A DNA stretch of 64,000 bases, taken from NCBI RefSeq assembly GCF_003144405.1, contig NZ_PENW01000015.1, forward strand, positions 1-64,000, written 5' to 3'. Source of the stretch: Proteus cibi (GTDB lineage: Bacteria; Pseudomonadota; Gammaproteobacteria; Enterobacterales; Enterobacteriaceae). Below are positions 8,505 through 18,886 of this stretch, in pieces. The translations under genes and the position numbers were made by a program. The notes beneath the pieces are model-generated. The model saw nothing but the letters and a program-made list of their open reading frames with translations, was not told the DNA's origin and made no database searches. Position 1 is the first letter of the stretch. Every line of letters starts with the position of its first letter.

Positions 8505-9935
8505 TTAACTCGCAATCTCTTGAGCATATAAATAAAGCGCTTGTAGCTGCTTTAATTTTTCCTCGTTATCGGCATGCTCTTCAGCTAATAACTGAATGGT
8601 ATTAATATATTCGGTTAGTTTTTCTGGCGATAACATCTCTTTTCTATGCGCTAACCAACGTTGTTGTTCGTCATAAGTAAGTGTTGAAGGATAATTTCTT
8701 GCACGATAACGGAAAAACAGAGGTTCCATTCTTGCATCTTCAAACGTTAAATCTAAAGCAGGTAAATTCTGTGGTTGTGTTGAGCGAATAATCTCCATCA
8801 CACTACGATCATTTTCACTGAAAAAACCATTATAAATTTGCGAATCAACATTATCAGAGACACTAAAAGGCGTTTGTTGCGCAAATATTTCCACGACTTT
8901 ATTGCGTATTTCAGGATGAGAAAACAAGATTGCTTGGTTTTTTAAACAATTATCAACATCTAAACCAATTCTATCTGCATCTTGCTGTCTTAATGTATTT
9001 TGCGGTGCCACGATGGGACATTTATTAATATGCAGTAATTTAATTGGAACAGGTGGCTCATCAACTGATAATTCACTACGTGGTGTATATAAACGCTCAC
9101 GCAATTGCTCTGAGTTGAGTGTTAATAATGGAGAGATATCTGCGGCTAAGTCGCAGACAATAACTGCATTGCGATTATCAGGATGCCACGCTAATGGAGC
9201 AACAAGGCTTAAATTAGAACGCGCAGCACCAAACATGCCTGAAACATGCACAATCGGTGTCATTGCCGGAATATCAATTAGTGCCTGAACTTTACGTTTA
9301 TCGCGTAAATTAAAGAAATAATCAAACATACGCGGTTGAGCTTGCTTTAATTTTTTTGCCATCGCAATGGTGGCATAAACATCAGACATTGCATCATGCG
9401 CATTTTCATGAGAAATGCCATTTGCTTTAGTCAATAACTCTAAGCGAAAGCTTGGAAAACCGTCTTCATTTTCAGGCCAAACAATACCTTCAGGGCGCAG
9501 TGCATAGCAGGCACGTAACACATCAAGTAAATCCCAACGTGAATTTCCTTTTTGCCAGCTATAAGCATAAGGATCATAAAAATTACGATAAAGGATATTA
9601 CGAGTGACTTCATCATCAAATCGAAGGTTGTTATAACCCATAATGCAACTATTCGGTTGGCTAAAAGCTTGATGAATTTGACGAGTAAATTCAGCTTCAA
9701 TCACCCCATTTTTTGCTGCAATTTGTGGTGTTATTCCTGTGATCATTACGGCTTCTGGGTGAGGAAGATAATCATCATTAGGTTTGCAATAAATCACGAG
9801 AGGATCTTCAATGATGTTGAAATCCATGTCAGTTCTTACACCTGCAAATTGAGCAGGGCGATCTAGTGCTGGGTGAGTACCAAAGGTTTCGTAGTCATGG
9901 ACATAAAATGTGGGCATTTTTGCTGAATTAGACAA
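8505..9935 (-). CDS. sbcB: Exodeoxyribonuclease I
   Basis: This 476-residue protein has almost the same length as E. coli ExoI (475 aa). The DEDDh exonuclease motifs are visible: FYVHDYETFGTHPALDR (Asp and Glu of motif I, about residues 13-17), YNNLRFDDEVTRNI (motif II, about 101-114) and ENAHDAMSDVYATIA (motif III with the His, about 176-190). An SH3-like domain and a helical C-terminal domain follow. It digests single-stranded DNA 3' to 5' in recombination and mismatch repair and binds the SSB tail. In E. coli it sits near yeeX (tmaR), which is also nearby here. Confidence 0.95.
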   Translation of the reverse strand: MSNSAKMPTFYVHDYETFGTHPALDRPAQFAGVRTDMDFNIIEDPLVIYCKPNDDYLPHPEAVMITGITPQIAAKNGVIEAEFTRQIHQAFSQPNSCIMGYNNLRFDDEVTRNILYRNFYDPYAYSWQKGNSRWDLLDVLRACYALRPEGIVWPENEDGFPSFRLELLTKANGISHENAHDAMSDVYATIAMAKKLKQAQPRMFDYFFNLRDKRKVQALIDIPAMTPIVHVSGMFGAARSNLSLVAPLAWHPDNRNAVIVCDLAADISPLLTLNSEQLRERLYTPRSELSVDEPPVPIKLLHINKCPIVAPQNTLRQQDADRIGLDVDNCLKNQAILFSHPEIRNKVVEIFAQQTPFSVSDNVDSQIYNGFFSENDRSVMEIIRSTQPQNLPALDLTFEDARMEPLFFRYRARNYPSTLTYDEQQRWLAHRKEMLSPEKLTEYINTIQLLAEEHADNEEKLKQLQALYLYAQEIAS

Positions 9936-10047
9936 GGTTTCCTACCATTAAATTTATTGGTGATTTTGTAAATCATTACTCAATGAGTTGTATTGGGCTT
10001 CATGAAGACCATGGTAAACCATAATGCAGTAAACGTGAAATGCCAGA

Positions 10048-10659
10048 TTAAAACGCACTCATGTCGTGTTTAATATAAGGTGTTACGGTGAGGATAAGTA
10101 GGAGTGTACCACCGCTAATATTGATTACTTTTTTCATAGTAACAATATTGATCTTTTGTGATGACAATAAAATAAAACCACAGCAAGCAATTAGCCAGAT
10201 ACTCATCATTAAAATATGAATAGAAGATAAAGCAAGATAATTACCGAGTGTTGGTGTTGCACCTGCATAACGGGATACAACTACGAGATATAACATAATT
10301 GCTTTAGGATTAAGCACATTAGCAATATAAGCGGTTTTGATAGAGGCTTTTTGATGAATAATTGTGGTGTTTTTAGAAGCTTTTAATCCAGAGTGTATCA
10401 GTGAAATTCCAAGATAAATTAAATACACGTTACCAAGAATGGTTAATACCATAAAAGCCGAAGGAGACGAAACTAATAATTGGGTTATTCCCAATCCAAC
10501 CAAAAGTCCATGAGTAATAATACCTAATGCGGTGCCTGCAATCGTGATCAATAATCCTTTTACGCCATAGGTTAAGGTGTTATCTAACGCAATTGTAAAA
10601 CTTGCACCTGGTGAGATAATTATAGGCAGTAACGTAATAATAAAACCAAGTATATCCAT
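10048..10659 (-). CDS. LysE/RhtB-family amino-acid exporter
   Basis: This 203-residue polytopic membrane protein has about six hydrophobic segments. It carries the family's N-terminal signature PIIISPGASFTIALDNTLTYG and the mid-protein NVLNPKAIMLYLVV motif. LysE/RhtB transporters export amino acids or homoserine-type compounds by proton exchange in the inner membrane. The substrate cannot be told. The gene ends 112 bp before sbcB and begins 9 bp after the FosA gene stop on the same strand, so the two probably share a transcript. Confidence 0.85.
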   Translation of the reverse strand: MDILGFIITLLPIIISPGASFTIALDNTLTYGVKGLLITIAGTALGIITHGLLVGLGITQLLVSSPSAFMVLTILGNVYLIYLGISLIHSGLKASKNTTIIHQKASIKTAYIANVLNPKAIMLYLVVVSRYAGATPTLGNYLALSSIHILMMSIWLIACCGFILLSSQKINIVTMKKVINISGGTLLLILTVTPYIKHDMSAF

Positions 10660-10668
10660 AGTATTATC

Positions 10669-11094
10669 TTAGTCATTATTTTTGTCTTCGTCGAAAAATT
10701 GCATGCCTGAATAAGGATGTTGACGACAGGCTTCTAAACGACTTTTTAAATCACCCACATGGGCTTCAAGTTTATGATGGTCAGGATCGTAAAAATAGAA
10801 TGAATCACCTTCACTTTTATTTTCTTTCCATGCAGTAATACCATGGGATAAAAGGTGCTGTTTAAAGGTTTCAAAATTATTTGCAGATAAGCTGAAAGCA
10901 TAGTGGGTGTAATCACTGTCTTCAGTAATATGGCGTTTATCGTGAGATAAACATAACCACAAGGAGCCCAGTTGTAGATAAGCACCGTTATCCCATAAAG
11001 CAAGAGGTTTAAAACCTAATATTTCAGTATAAAAGGCAAAGCTTTTGTTCACATTATTGGTGGCGAGTGTTAGGTGGTTTAAATCCGTTAGCAT
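10669..11094 (-). CDS. fosA: FosA-type fosfomycin glutathione transferase
   Basis: A 141-residue vicinal-oxygen-chelate protein. The Mn2+ ligands of FosA are all in register: His7 (LNHLTL), His64 (DYTHYAF) and Glu110 (KLEAHVGDL). Also present are Thr9, Lys90, the potassium-loop residues Ser94-Ser98 (SEGDS), Tyr100 and Arg119. This is the complete catalytic set of Pseudomonas and Enterobacterales FosA, which opens the fosfomycin epoxide with glutathione. It precedes the LysE exporter gene by 9 bp. The base composition matches the chromosome and no mobile element is adjacent, so it looks like a resident gene. Confidence 0.88.
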   Translation of the reverse strand: MLTDLNHLTLATNNVNKSFAFYTEILGFKPLALWDNGAYLQLGSLWLCLSHDKRHITEDSDYTHYAFSLSANNFETFKQHLLSHGITAWKENKSEGDSFYFYDPDHHKLEAHVGDLKSRLEACRQHPYSGMQFFDEDKNND

Positions 11095-11236
11095 AGTCTT
11101 AATTGAATTATGGAGAGTACCGCTATTTTAGCAAAGGGAATTAAAGAAAAGGGATTATATGATACCTATTTGTGCGTTTTACTGGCAGTAATGGTAATAA
11201 AAAATAAAAGTAGATCCAGAACACATAAATTAAATT

Positions 11237-11311
11237 GTTAACGTTAACTTATGTGCTTTATATCACATTAAAGCGATATGATTGTTTGTTAACTTAAAAG
11301 TTAACGTTAAC
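11237..11311 (+). promoter_or_regulatory. CRP site flanked by two identical LacI-type operators
   Basis: The 12-base palindrome GTTAACGTTAAC occurs at 11237-11248 and again at 11300-11311, with a partial copy (GTTAAC) at 11288. Between them, at 11252-11267, lies TGTGCTTTATATCACA, a good CRP box. Operator centres are 63 bp apart, close to six helical turns, suitable for looping. The layout indicates catabolite activation plus repression by a LacI/GalR-type regulator of the downstream sugar transporter. Confidence 0.75.
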
Positions 11312-11348
11312 ATTTAAGGGTGAAATGATTTTATAAGGCGCTCAACCA

Positions 11349-12611
11349 ATGAACAAAGACTCAAAAAAATACTATGCGATCTTAAGTGCGCTGTTATTTT
11401 TCTTCTTTTTTACCTGGTCTTCATCTTTTTCATTAGTTTCTATTTGGTTAAATCAGTATGTAGGATTAAAAGCGACTGATACTGGATTAATATTCTCTGC
11501 AATTTCTTTGATTGCTTTATGTGCCCAACCTTTATATGGCTTTATTCAAGATAAACTCGGGTTAAGAAAGAATTTATTATTAGTGATTGCAGTATTACTT
11601 ATTCTTTCTGGGCCATTTTTTCTAGGTTTTGCATCAATATTACGTTGGAATATTTTTGTTGGCTCCATTCTAGGGGGCTTATATGTTGGTATGACATTTA
11701 ATGCGGGGATTGGCGTATTAGAATCATATACAGAGCGTGTTAGTCGTATTCGTGGTTTTGAATACGGTAGGGCGAGAATGTGGGGATCATTAGGTTGGGC
11801 ATCTGCAACATTTATTGCCGGACATAATATAAATATCGATCCTAATTACAATTTTGTGATGGCTTCTATTTCAGGTGTCGTGTTCTTAATTCTTTTAGCA
11901 CTGTTAAAAACAGATAAATCAGATGCATTTAATCAATTAGAGCATGGGAAAACATCGGCTATTACCATAAAAGATGCTTTGAATTTGCTTTCATTGCCTC
12001 GTTTTTGGGCACTTATTTTGTTTGTTATTGGTACCTGTGTTTATGGGGTTTATGACCAACAGTTTCCCGTCTTTTTCTCATCGCAATTTGCGACCTTACA
12101 ACAGGGTAATGAAATGTACGGATACCTGAATTCATTGCAGGTATTCTTAGAAGCTGGTGGTATGTTTATCGCGCCTTTCCTTGTCAATAAAATTGGTGCT
12201 AAAAACGGCTTATTGCTGGCAAGCAGTGTTATGGCTGCTCGTATTATTGGTTCAGGATTAGTCGAAGGACCTGTCTTGATCTCTTGTATGAAATTATTAC
12301 ATGCTGTTGAATTACCCATTTTATTAATTTCAATCTTTAAATATAACAGTCAACACTTTGATAAACGTTTATCTTCAACACTTTATTTAGTTGGTTTTCA
12401 ATGTGTGAGTTCTATTGTCGCGACATTATTATCTCCATTAGCCGGTTACGGTTATGATCATTATGGTTTTGCACCAACCTATATGGTGATGGGATGTATT
12501 GTAATAGGGACAACACTCCTCTCTGCCGTATTTTTACGTTCAGATGCGAAAGCATTATTGCCACTTGATGGCTTACAACATGAAGATCAAAATAAAGCAC
12601 AACCTATTTAA
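11349..12611 (+). CDS. LacY-family oligosaccharide:H+ symporter
   Basis: A 420-residue major-facilitator protein with twelve predicted membrane segments. It belongs to the LacY/RafB/CscB group, as shown by the N-terminus (YYAILSALLFFFFFTWSSSF), YGFIQDKLGLRKNLL in loop 2-3, and FEYGRARMWGSLGWA (the helix 5 region that carries LacY Glu126/Arg144-like residues). It imports a disaccharide or trisaccharide with protons. The upstream CRP site and duplicated operators match a sugar-inducible promoter. No glycosidase or LacI-type repressor is adjacent, so the substrate and the regulator are encoded elsewhere or lost. Start ATG has an AAGGCG ribosome-binding site. Confidence 0.85.
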   Translation: MNKDSKKYYAILSALLFFFFFTWSSSFSLVSIWLNQYVGLKATDTGLIFSAISLIALCAQPLYGFIQDKLGLRKNLLLVIAVLLILSGPFFLGFASILRWNIFVGSILGGLYVGMTFNAGIGVLESYTERVSRIRGFEYGRARMWGSLGWASATFIAGHNINIDPNYNFVMASISGVVFLILLALLKTDKSDAFNQLEHGKTSAITIKDALNLLSLPRFWALILFVIGTCVYGVYDQQFPVFFSSQFATLQQGNEMYGYLNSLQVFLEAGGMFIAPFLVNKIGAKNGLLLASSVMAARIIGSGLVEGPVLISCMKLLHAVELPILLISIFKYNSQHFDKRLSSTLYLVGFQCVSSIVATLLSPLAGYGYDHYGFAPTYMVMGCIVIGTTLLSAVFLRSDAKALLPLDGLQHEDQNKAQPI

Positions 12612-12646
12612 TTGCTGATTAATTTATCCTTTGTAGTGTCGATTTA

Positions 12647-12678
12647 GGCTACCAGTAAAAATGTGTAGCCATTTTTTT
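12647..12678 (+). terminator. Terminator after the sugar symporter
   Basis: GGCTA/TAGCC stem followed by ATTTTTTTAT, 36 bp after the stop codon. Confidence 0.65.
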
Positions 12679-12867
12679 ATCATAAAATAAGTGAATATTT
12701 ACGGGTTAAAGAATATTGACTATATTGATTAATGTATATCATCCTAATTAATTGTTAATTAAGCAAAATCAATTAAATTTGTAAACTTTGCTTGTTTATT
12801 GACACGATTAAGCGATAATCTTAAACAGAACTATTTATCTTAAATATCAATTGTAAAGGTGTAGGAA

Positions 12868-13206
12868 ATGGATAACGCAAACAAGCCGTCTTTCCAAAAC
12901 GTACTGGAGTTTGTGCGTATGTATCGTCGTAAAAACAAAATCCGTCGTGAGATCACTGACAATGAGAAAAAGATCCGTGATAACCAAAAACGCGTTCTTT
13001 TGTTAGACAACTTAAGTGAATACATTAAACCGGGTATGTCGATTGAAGATGTACTGGGTATTATTGCTAATATGCGTAGTGACTATGACGATCGTGTTGA
13101 CGATTACATTATTAAAAATGCCGATCTGTCTAAAGAGCGCCGTGAATTATCTAAGCAGTTAAAAGCGATGGGTGAAATTAAAAATCTTCCTGAGCTAAAA
13201 GACTGA
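12868..13206 (+). CDS. tmaR: PTS system regulator TmaR
   Basis: This 112-residue, highly charged, coiled-coil-like protein (formerly YeeX, DUF496) has the conserved [19 protein letters not shown] start and [20 protein letters not shown] end. In E. coli TmaR clusters at the cell pole and binds EI of the phosphotransferase system, controlling sugar uptake. The coding sequence uses more GC-rich, favoured codons than its neighbours, consistent with good expression. The start has a GTAGGAA ribosome-binding site, and a terminator follows at 13242. Confidence 0.92.
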   Translation: MDNANKPSFQNVLEFVRMYRRKNKIRREITDNEKKIRDNQKRVLLLDNLSEYIKPGMSIEDVLGIIANMRSDYDDRVDDYIIKNADLSKERRELSKQLKAMGEIKNLPELKD

Positions 13207-13241
13207 TTGCTTTACGCTGTACTAAGAATAAGAAATTAAAG

Positions 13242-13274
13242 GCCTCTGAATTGAATATTCAGGGGCTTTTTTTT
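13242..13274 (+). terminator. tmaR terminator
   Basis: A GCCTCTGAA/TTCAGGGGC imperfect stem with an eight-base T-tract, 35 bp after the tmaR stop. Confidence 0.85.
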
Positions 13275-13314
13275 GGCTTAATAAGTATTAAGTTATATTG
13301 ATGATTGTTATTCC

Positions 13315-13342
13315 CAAGAAAAAGAACCCACTAAAAGTGGGT
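13315..13342 (-). terminator. rne terminator
   Basis: The perfect stem GAACCCA/TGGGTTC lies at about 13325-13343, and on the minus strand it is followed by TTTTTCTT. It sits downstream of rne. Confidence 0.75.
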
Positions 13343-13389
13343 TCTCAATTTAAAACGATTATCAAGATATTATTAATAACACCTGATTA

Positions 13390-16300
13390 TCAGTTTTGGC
13401 TTTCAGCTTTAGTCATTTCTGAAGAAGCGTGATTAGTAGAACAATGTCCACCAGCACCTATGCGACCTTTCTTATCAAAAGCTGGGCGTGCTTCCCACGC
13501 TTTGATTTCAATTGCCACAGGCGCTTCATCAGCGGCGGGTGCTTTTGTCATTGGTGAGCTTGCATGCAGTTTACGTATTGTAGCAACAGGCTCTTGACGA
13601 ATAACGACTTCCGTTGGTTTGCTCTCTGTAACGACGTTGACTTCTTCAACAGCGGCTACGTTTTCTTCTGTCTGGTTTTCAATAACAGCGTCAACGACAG
13701 CGTCAATAACCGTTTCAACAGCAATTTCTTTGTGCTGTTCAACCGCGTCTTCCGTTGCAATTACTGCTTCAACAGGTTGAGGTTCAGGCGTTGATACCTC
13801 ACTCTCTATAGGTGAAACAGTATCTTGTACAACTTCTTCTGGCTCGATATCTGTTTCAGCGTGTTGTGAAGTTTCATGCATGTAAGCTTCAGTGGTATTT
13901 AATACCGCTGAAATATTCTCTTTACGAGTAACGTGCTCTTCGGTATTCACTTCATTGATTACATCGCTGATGACATTGTTTTCAATGATATCGTTAGTTT
14001 CAACAGGTGTGGCTTGTGGTTCTACTGCAATAATTTCAGCAACAGCCTCGGTGTTTGCTTCAGTGCTAACGGTGACAGAGTAAGTTGATTCAGTCGATCC
14101 TACCTGTGCAATATCAGCAACAATGGCTTCTGAAACCGCAGGCGCGATAGCGACCATTTGTGGATCTTTATGAGTAATAATGTGGTTTTCAACAGAAACG
14201 TCATTGTTGTTTTCAACATTATTTTCAATCAATGATGCATCACTTACTGGTGTGATTGGGTAGCGAATGAAGACTTTACCTGAAGCAAGTTCAGGAGAAG
14301 CAACCGCCATTGCCAGAGGCATTGGTGATACTGTTAAGGTACGCTCATCACGATAGCGGCGACGACGTTGACCACTTACACGTAAATGACGAGGTGAACG
14401 GCGAGAACGACGTGGCATAACATTATCTTGCCCGTTATTATCTTCGTTTTTATTGTCATCTTGTGATTTAGTTGCATCAGGTAATGCTTTTACAGCTGGC
14501 GCTTCATTTACTTCAACCTTTGTAACAGCAACTGCTTTAGGTGCTGATTTTTCTGTTGGCGCAACTTTAGTTTGTGTTGTTGCAACAGGTGGCTCAGAAA
14601 CCGCTTTTTCGGTCGAAACAGGTGCGACTACTAATGCATTATTATCATTGTCAGTTACACGTACAGATTGTGTTAATTGACGACGATTACGGCGTTGCAT
14701 CACAGGGCGACGAGGTTCTTCTTTCTTCTCATCAGCACTGTTTTTTGCAACGGTATCATTTTCAGCAAGAGCGGCTTGTGCTTTAGCAGCTTCTTGTTGC
14801 TGTTGACGTTTTTCTTCTTGACGACGACGCTGTTCAGCACGTTGTTCACGACGTTGCTGGCGACGAGCTTCGCGTTCTGCAATCTCTTGTTCACTACTGA
14901 CTTCCGTGGTTGGCGTCGTTTGTGGTTTTTGATTGCGATTTTTGCGATTATCTTCGCTATTTGCGTTATCACGATTACGATCGTTATCACGATCACGGCG
15001 ATTATTGTTGTTACGTCGATTATTGTTATTACGACGATCACGACGATTGTCGTTATTCTCTTTCTTATTTTCCTGTGGTTTTTCTTGTGTTACCGCAGGT
15101 GCGGGTTCACTACTAAATAAGTTAGAGAAGAATTTTGCGATAGAAGCAAAGAAACCTGTACCTTGAGCTTGTTCTGATTTAACCGGTTTAGCTTGAGGTT
15201 GAGGTGTTTTTTTGCTTTTTGTCGCTTCAATTGGCTCTTCTTCTTGCAATCCAAAGGCTGAAATAGCCGGTTGTTCAGGTGCTTTACGCTCTGTAACAAC
15301 ATCGTCCTCAGCTTCATTTAACTGACTCTCATGGAATTGCGCTAAGTTGTAGCTCAGAGAAGTAATTTCTTCGCCTTTACGTACACGAATAACCGAGAAA
15401 TGAGGCGTTTGCATTTGGTCATTAGGAACAATAACCACTTTGACATTAGATTGACGTAATTCAATGTCAGTCACTGCTTTACGTTTTTCGTTAAGTAAAT
15501 AAGAGGCAATTTGAACAGGCACAATCGCATGTACTTCATGTGTATTTTCTTTAAGTGCTTCTTCTTCGATAAGACGTAACACAGAAAGTGACAGTGATTC
15601 GTTATCACGAATAGTACCAGTGCCTAAGCAACGCGGACAAACGTGATGGCTAGATTCACCTAATGAAGGACTTAAACGTTGACGAGACATCTCTAATAAG
15701 CCAAAGCGAGAGATGCGTCCAATTTGAATGCGAGCACGGTCTTGGCGAACAGCTTCGCGCATTCTGTTTTCAACTTCACGCTGATGGCGAACAGGCGTCA
15801 TGTCGATAAAGTCGATAACAATTAAACCACCCAAGTCGCGTAAACGTAATTGGCGCGCAATTTCGTCAGCCGCTTCTAAGTTAGTGTTAAATGCAGTTTC
15901 TTCGATATCACCACCACGGGTTGAGCGTGAGGAGTTGATATCAATCGCTGTTAATGCTTCGGTCGTATCAATAACTAAAGCACCACCTGAAGGAAGGCGA
16001 ACTTCGCGCTGAAACGCAGATTCAATCTGTGATTCAATCTGGTAATGGCTAAACAGAGGTACTGCACCTGTGTAATGGCGAATTTTACTAGCAAAATCAC
16101 CACGACCAATCGCTTCAATATGGCTACGCGCCATTTCAACGACTTTGGCGTTATCAATTAAAATTTCACCGATATCAGGACGTAAGTAGTCGCGGAATGC
16201 GCGAACGATGACATTACTTTCCTGATGGATTAAGAATGGCGCAGGACGATTCTCAGCCGCTTTCTTAATTGCATCCCAGTGTCTTAGACGATAGCTTAAG

Positions 16301-16848
16301 TCTTGTTGTAGCGCTTCGGCAGATTTACCTACACCCGCAGTACGTACAATCAGACCCATGCCATCTGGGATTTCAAGGCTTGATAAAGCTTCTTTGAGTT
16401 CAGTACGGTCTTCACCTTCAATACGGCGAGAAATACCACCTGCACGAGGATTATTTGGCATTAAGACCAAATAACTTCCTGCAAGGCTGATAAAAGTGGT
16501 TAACGCTGCACCTTTATTACCACGCTCTTCTTTATCAACTTGAACAATAACTTCTTGGCCTTCTTTTAAGACATCTTTGATGTTAGGACGACCATGGGAG
16601 TGATAGTTACTAGGAAAGTATTCGCGGGCTATTTCTTTAATAGGAAGGAAACCGTGGCGTTCCGCACCATAATCAACAAAAGCGGCTTCTAAGCTGGGTT
16701 CAATTCTCGTAATTTTACCTTTATAGATATTCGCTTTTTTCTGTTCATGACCGGGGCTTTCGATATCCAGATCGTACAAACGTTGCCCATCGACAAGGGC
16801 AACACGCAACTCTTCCTGCTGAGTTGCGTTAATTAACATTCTTTTCAT
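13390..16848 (-). CDS. rne: Ribonuclease E
   Basis: A 1152-residue endoribonuclease (E. coli: 1061 aa). The N-terminal half is nearly identical to E. coli: S1 domain from residue 35, catalytic Asp in LTAIDINS (near 303) and in IVIDFIDM (near 346), and zinc-link CPRCLGTG (near 404-407). The C-terminal scaffold is diverged and longer. It has a membrane-targeting amphipathic helix [14 protein letters not shown], two Arg/Asn-rich RNA-binding tracts, the helicase-binding [20 protein letters not shown] block, a long Val/Glu/Ala-rich acidic stretch, and a PNPase-binding-like C-terminus ([15 protein letters not shown]). It organises the RNA degradosome at the membrane and also executes RyhB-directed mRNA decay, relevant to the small RNA at 61.3 kb. 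Confidence 0.97.
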   Translation of the reverse strand: MKRMLINATQQEELRVALVDGQRLYDLDIESPGHEQKKANIYKGKITRIEPSLEAAFVDYGAERHGFLPIKEIAREYFPSNYHSHGRPNIKDVLKEGQEVIVQVDKEERGNKGAALTTFISLAGSYLVLMPNNPRAGGISRRIEGEDRTELKEALSSLEIPDGMGLIVRTAGVGKSAEALQQDLSYRLRHWDAIKKAAENRPAPFLIHQESNVIVRAFRDYLRPDIGEILIDNAKVVEMARSHIEAIGRGDFASKIRHYTGAVPLFSHYQIESQIESAFQREVRLPSGGALVIDTTEALTAIDINSSRSTRGGDIEETAFNTNLEAADEIARQLRLRDLGGLIVIDFIDMTPVRHQREVENRMREAVRQDRARIQIGRISRFGLLEMSRQRLSPSLGESSHHVCPRCLGTGTIRDNESLSLSVLRLIEEEALKENTHEVHAIVPVQIASYLLNEKRKAVTDIELRQSNVKVVIVPNDQMQTPHFSVIRVRKGEEITSLSYNLAQFHESQLNEAEDDVVTERKAPEQPAISAFGLQEEEPIEATKSKKTPQPQAKPVKSEQAQGTGFFASIAKFFSNLFSSEPAPAVTQEKPQENKKENNDNRRDRRNNNNRRNNNNRRDRDNDRNRDNANSEDNRKNRNQKPQTTPTTEVSSEQEIAEREARRQQRREQRAEQRRRQEEKRQQQQEAAKAQAALAENDTVAKNSADEKKEEPRRPVMQRRNRRQLTQSVRVTDNDNNALVVAPVSTEKAVSEPPVATTQTKVAPTEKSAPKAVAVTKVEVNEAPAVKALPDATKSQDDNKNEDNNGQDNVMPRRSRRSPRHLRVSGQRRRRYRDERTLTVSPMPLAMAVASPELASGKVFIRYPITPVSDASLIENNVENNNDVSVENHIITHKDPQMVAIAPAVSEAIVADIAQVGSTESTYSVTVSTEANTEAVAEIIAVEPQATPVETNDIIENNVISDVINEVNTEEHVTRKENISAVLNTTEAYMHETSQHAETDIEPEEVVQDTVSPIESEVSTPEPQPVEAVIATEDAVEQHKEIAVETVIDAVVDAVIENQTEENVAAVEEVNVVTESKPTEVVIRQEPVATIRKLHASSPMTKAPAADEAPVAIEIKAWEARPAFDKKGRIGAGGHCSTNHASSEMTKAESQN

Positions 16849-17380
16849 ATTGTGACTTACTCGTTATTTTCACGTTTTATAATGTGCCACTAACATACGT
16901 AATTACACTATTGATAACCGATGACCTCGTGTCTTTTACAAAGGCGTCAACCTCACGGTTGTCGATTGTATAGAGGTGCAATATGTCGGTGAGTCTGATT
17001 TTTAGTTCAAAAATTCAGCACTCTTTAATTGAACACAATGTTTCAACTCAATAAGCGATGTATTTATGGCATACTAAATTGTTTGATTTTCGACTATGTC
17101 TTACGCCATTGCTGCATTTTGAAAATCAAACAAACAAAATTTTCATAAATATACCTGATAAACATAATCAGGAGAGTCTGCATTATTCCATTGGTGTTAG
17201 GGTTATAGCAAGATGACTTTTCTGCTTTGGTGACTTTTTCTGTATAAATATGAGAGATTAGCTAATGTTTCGTCTTTTTCCCATTATTCAGGTTAAAATA
17301 GACGACAGATTTTGATGTTATTTTGTACACCACAAAGTTGTTTGTTATTTTTATTTTAAGAGAGCCAAAGAATCGCCACT
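16849..17380 (-). promoter_or_regulatory. rne leader and rne/rluC divergent promoter region
   Basis: A 532-bp gap between divergent rne and rluC. In E. coli the rne transcript has a leader of about 360 nt whose hairpins are cleaved by RNase E for autoregulation. The gap here is long enough for the same arrangement, and the half next to rne is GC-richer and contains inverted-repeat segments around 16920-17000. I did not confirm individual hairpins. The rluC promoter should lie near 17280-17360. Confidence 0.5.
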
Positions 17381-18334
17381 ATGAAATCATTTAATCAAGT
17401 TCAGTTCGTCACCATTGATGGCGATGAAGCAGGCCAGCGTATCGATAATTTTTTACTGGCACGCTTAAAAGGTGTACCAAAAAGTATGATTTACCGAATT
17501 ATCCGCAAAGGGGAAGTTCGAGTTAATAAAGGGCGAATTAAACCTGAATATAAACTCAATGCGGGTGACAGTATCCGTATCCCTCCTGTGCGAGTATCGG
17601 AAAAAGAAGAAGTCGCTGTATCACCAAAACTTGATAAAGTCTCGGCGTTGGCTAATTGTATTTTATATGAAGATGAGCACTTAATGCTCATTAATAAACC
17701 TTCAGGTACGGCTGTACATGGGGGAAGCGGTCTCAGTTTTGGTGTGATTGAAGGCTTACGCGCATTGCGTCCAGAAGCTCGTTTTTTAGAGCTTGTACAT
17801 CGTCTCGATAGAGATACATCAGGTGTTTTGTTAATTGCAAAAAAACGTTCAGCATTGCGAGCGTTGCATGAACAATTACGCTTAAAACAGATGCAAAAAG
17901 ATTATTTAGCCTTAGTTCGTGGTCAATGGCAATCTCACACTAAAGTTGTTCAGGCACCGTTATTGAAAAATATTCTTCAAAGTGGTGAGCGAGTGGTTAA
18001 AGTGAGTAATGAAGGAAAACCTTCAGAGACACGTTTTAAAGTTGAAGAACGTTTTGCATTTGCCACACTTGTTAAAGCAAGTCCTGTGACAGGAAGAACA
18101 CACCAAATTCGTGTACATACATTACATGCAGGTCATCCTATTGCATTTGATGATCGTTATGGTGATCGTGATTTTGATTCACAATTGGTAGGAACCAAAC
18201 TTAATCGCTTATTTTTACATGCAAGCTCTTTGACATTTACTCATCCTTCAACAGGTGAACAAATGCGAATTGAAGCGCCAATGGATAATCAGTTACGCCA
18301 TTGTTTACAAGTATTACGCAGTCAAAAATCTTAA
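17381..18334 (+). CDS. rluC: 23S rRNA pseudouridine(955/2504/2580) synthase
   Basis: A 317-residue RluA-family enzyme. An N-terminal S4 RNA-binding domain (about 18-75) is followed by the pseudouridine synthase domain with catalytic Asp in LVHRLDRDTSGVLLIAKK (about 143-160) and the RTHQIRVH motif near 243. It modifies three uridines in 23S rRNA helices around the peptidyl-transferase centre. It is divergent from rne, exactly as in E. coli, and is followed by a strong terminator. Confidence 0.95.
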   Translation: MKSFNQVQFVTIDGDEAGQRIDNFLLARLKGVPKSMIYRIIRKGEVRVNKGRIKPEYKLNAGDSIRIPPVRVSEKEEVAVSPKLDKVSALANCILYEDEHLMLINKPSGTAVHGGSGLSFGVIEGLRALRPEARFLELVHRLDRDTSGVLLIAKKRSALRALHEQLRLKQMQKDYLALVRGQWQSHTKVVQAPLLKNILQSGERVVKVSNEGKPSETRFKVEERFAFATLVKASPVTGRTHQIRVHTLHAGHPIAFDDRYGDRDFDSQLVGTKLNRLFLHASSLTFTHPSTGEQMRIEAPMDNQLRHCLQVLRSQKS

Positions 18335-18372
18335 GTCGAAAAATTTTATTTCGACAGAAAATCTAAATACCC

Positions 18373-18405
18373 AATGCGCCCAGTTAGCTGGGCGTATTGC
18401 TTTTC
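18373..18405 (+). terminator. rluC terminator
   Basis: A GCGCCCAG/CTGGGCGT stem with a TTAG loop followed by TTGCTTTTC, 38 bp after the rluC stop. Confidence 0.8.
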
Positions 18406-18438
18406 TTAAACCACTAAAAAAGTGAATAGGAAATAGGA

Positions 18439-18840
18439 CTAACCTTCCACTTTTGTCATGCATTGCTCAACAATTTTATCAATGTTCCACTCTTTAGGCA
18501 GTGATTTTGAACCGTTTTTGCGCATTTCCATATCTACACGGATAAATTCAGTAATTCCGTAATCTTTAATAATGCCGTCGTAAGTGCATTCACATACTTC
18601 AGCAATTTGAGGAATTAACGCATCATCGGTAATACCAGAACCTAATATGCAACTACTGACAAAATTCTTTTTAAATAAGGATGTGTTGTCATCTTTTTTG
18701 TCTGAAATCACACTGTCTTGGATAGTATTTGTCGTGTTAGCTGTTTTTGTTGTCGAAATTTCAGTGTCTTTTTCATCAGAACAACCCACTAATGCTGTTG
18801 CCATCACCAAAGCTGTTAAGACTGATGCTAATTTATTCAT
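18439..18840 (-). CDS. Small lipoprotein, function unknown
   Basis: This 133-residue protein has a lipoprotein signal peptide (residues 1-18, lipobox LVGC with Cys19), a Thr/Ser/Asp-rich flexible linker (20-55), and a compact C-terminal domain with four cysteines (at about 64, 83, 85 and 127) that could form two disulphides. The residue after the lipid cysteine is Ser, so outer-membrane sorting is expected. It is inserted between rluC and yceF, where E. coli has no gene. I do not recognise the family. Confidence 0.8.
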   Translation of the reverse strand: MNKLASVLTALVMATALVGCSDEKDTEISTTKTANTTNTIQDSVISDKKDDNTSLFKKNFVSSCILGSGITDDALIPQIAEVCECTYDGIIKDYGITEFIRVDMEMRKNGSKSLPKEWNIDKIVEQCMTKVEG

Positions 18841-18886
18841 AATACGCTTTATCGCTACATAAGATTAAAAAATAAGATGATCAGAT

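Noticed and set aside
14677-15120. Open frames on the plus strand opposite the RNase E scaffold region
   Set aside because: They are shadows of the Arg/Asn-rich and Val/Glu-rich repeats of rne; composition is unlike a protein and there is no ribosome-binding site.
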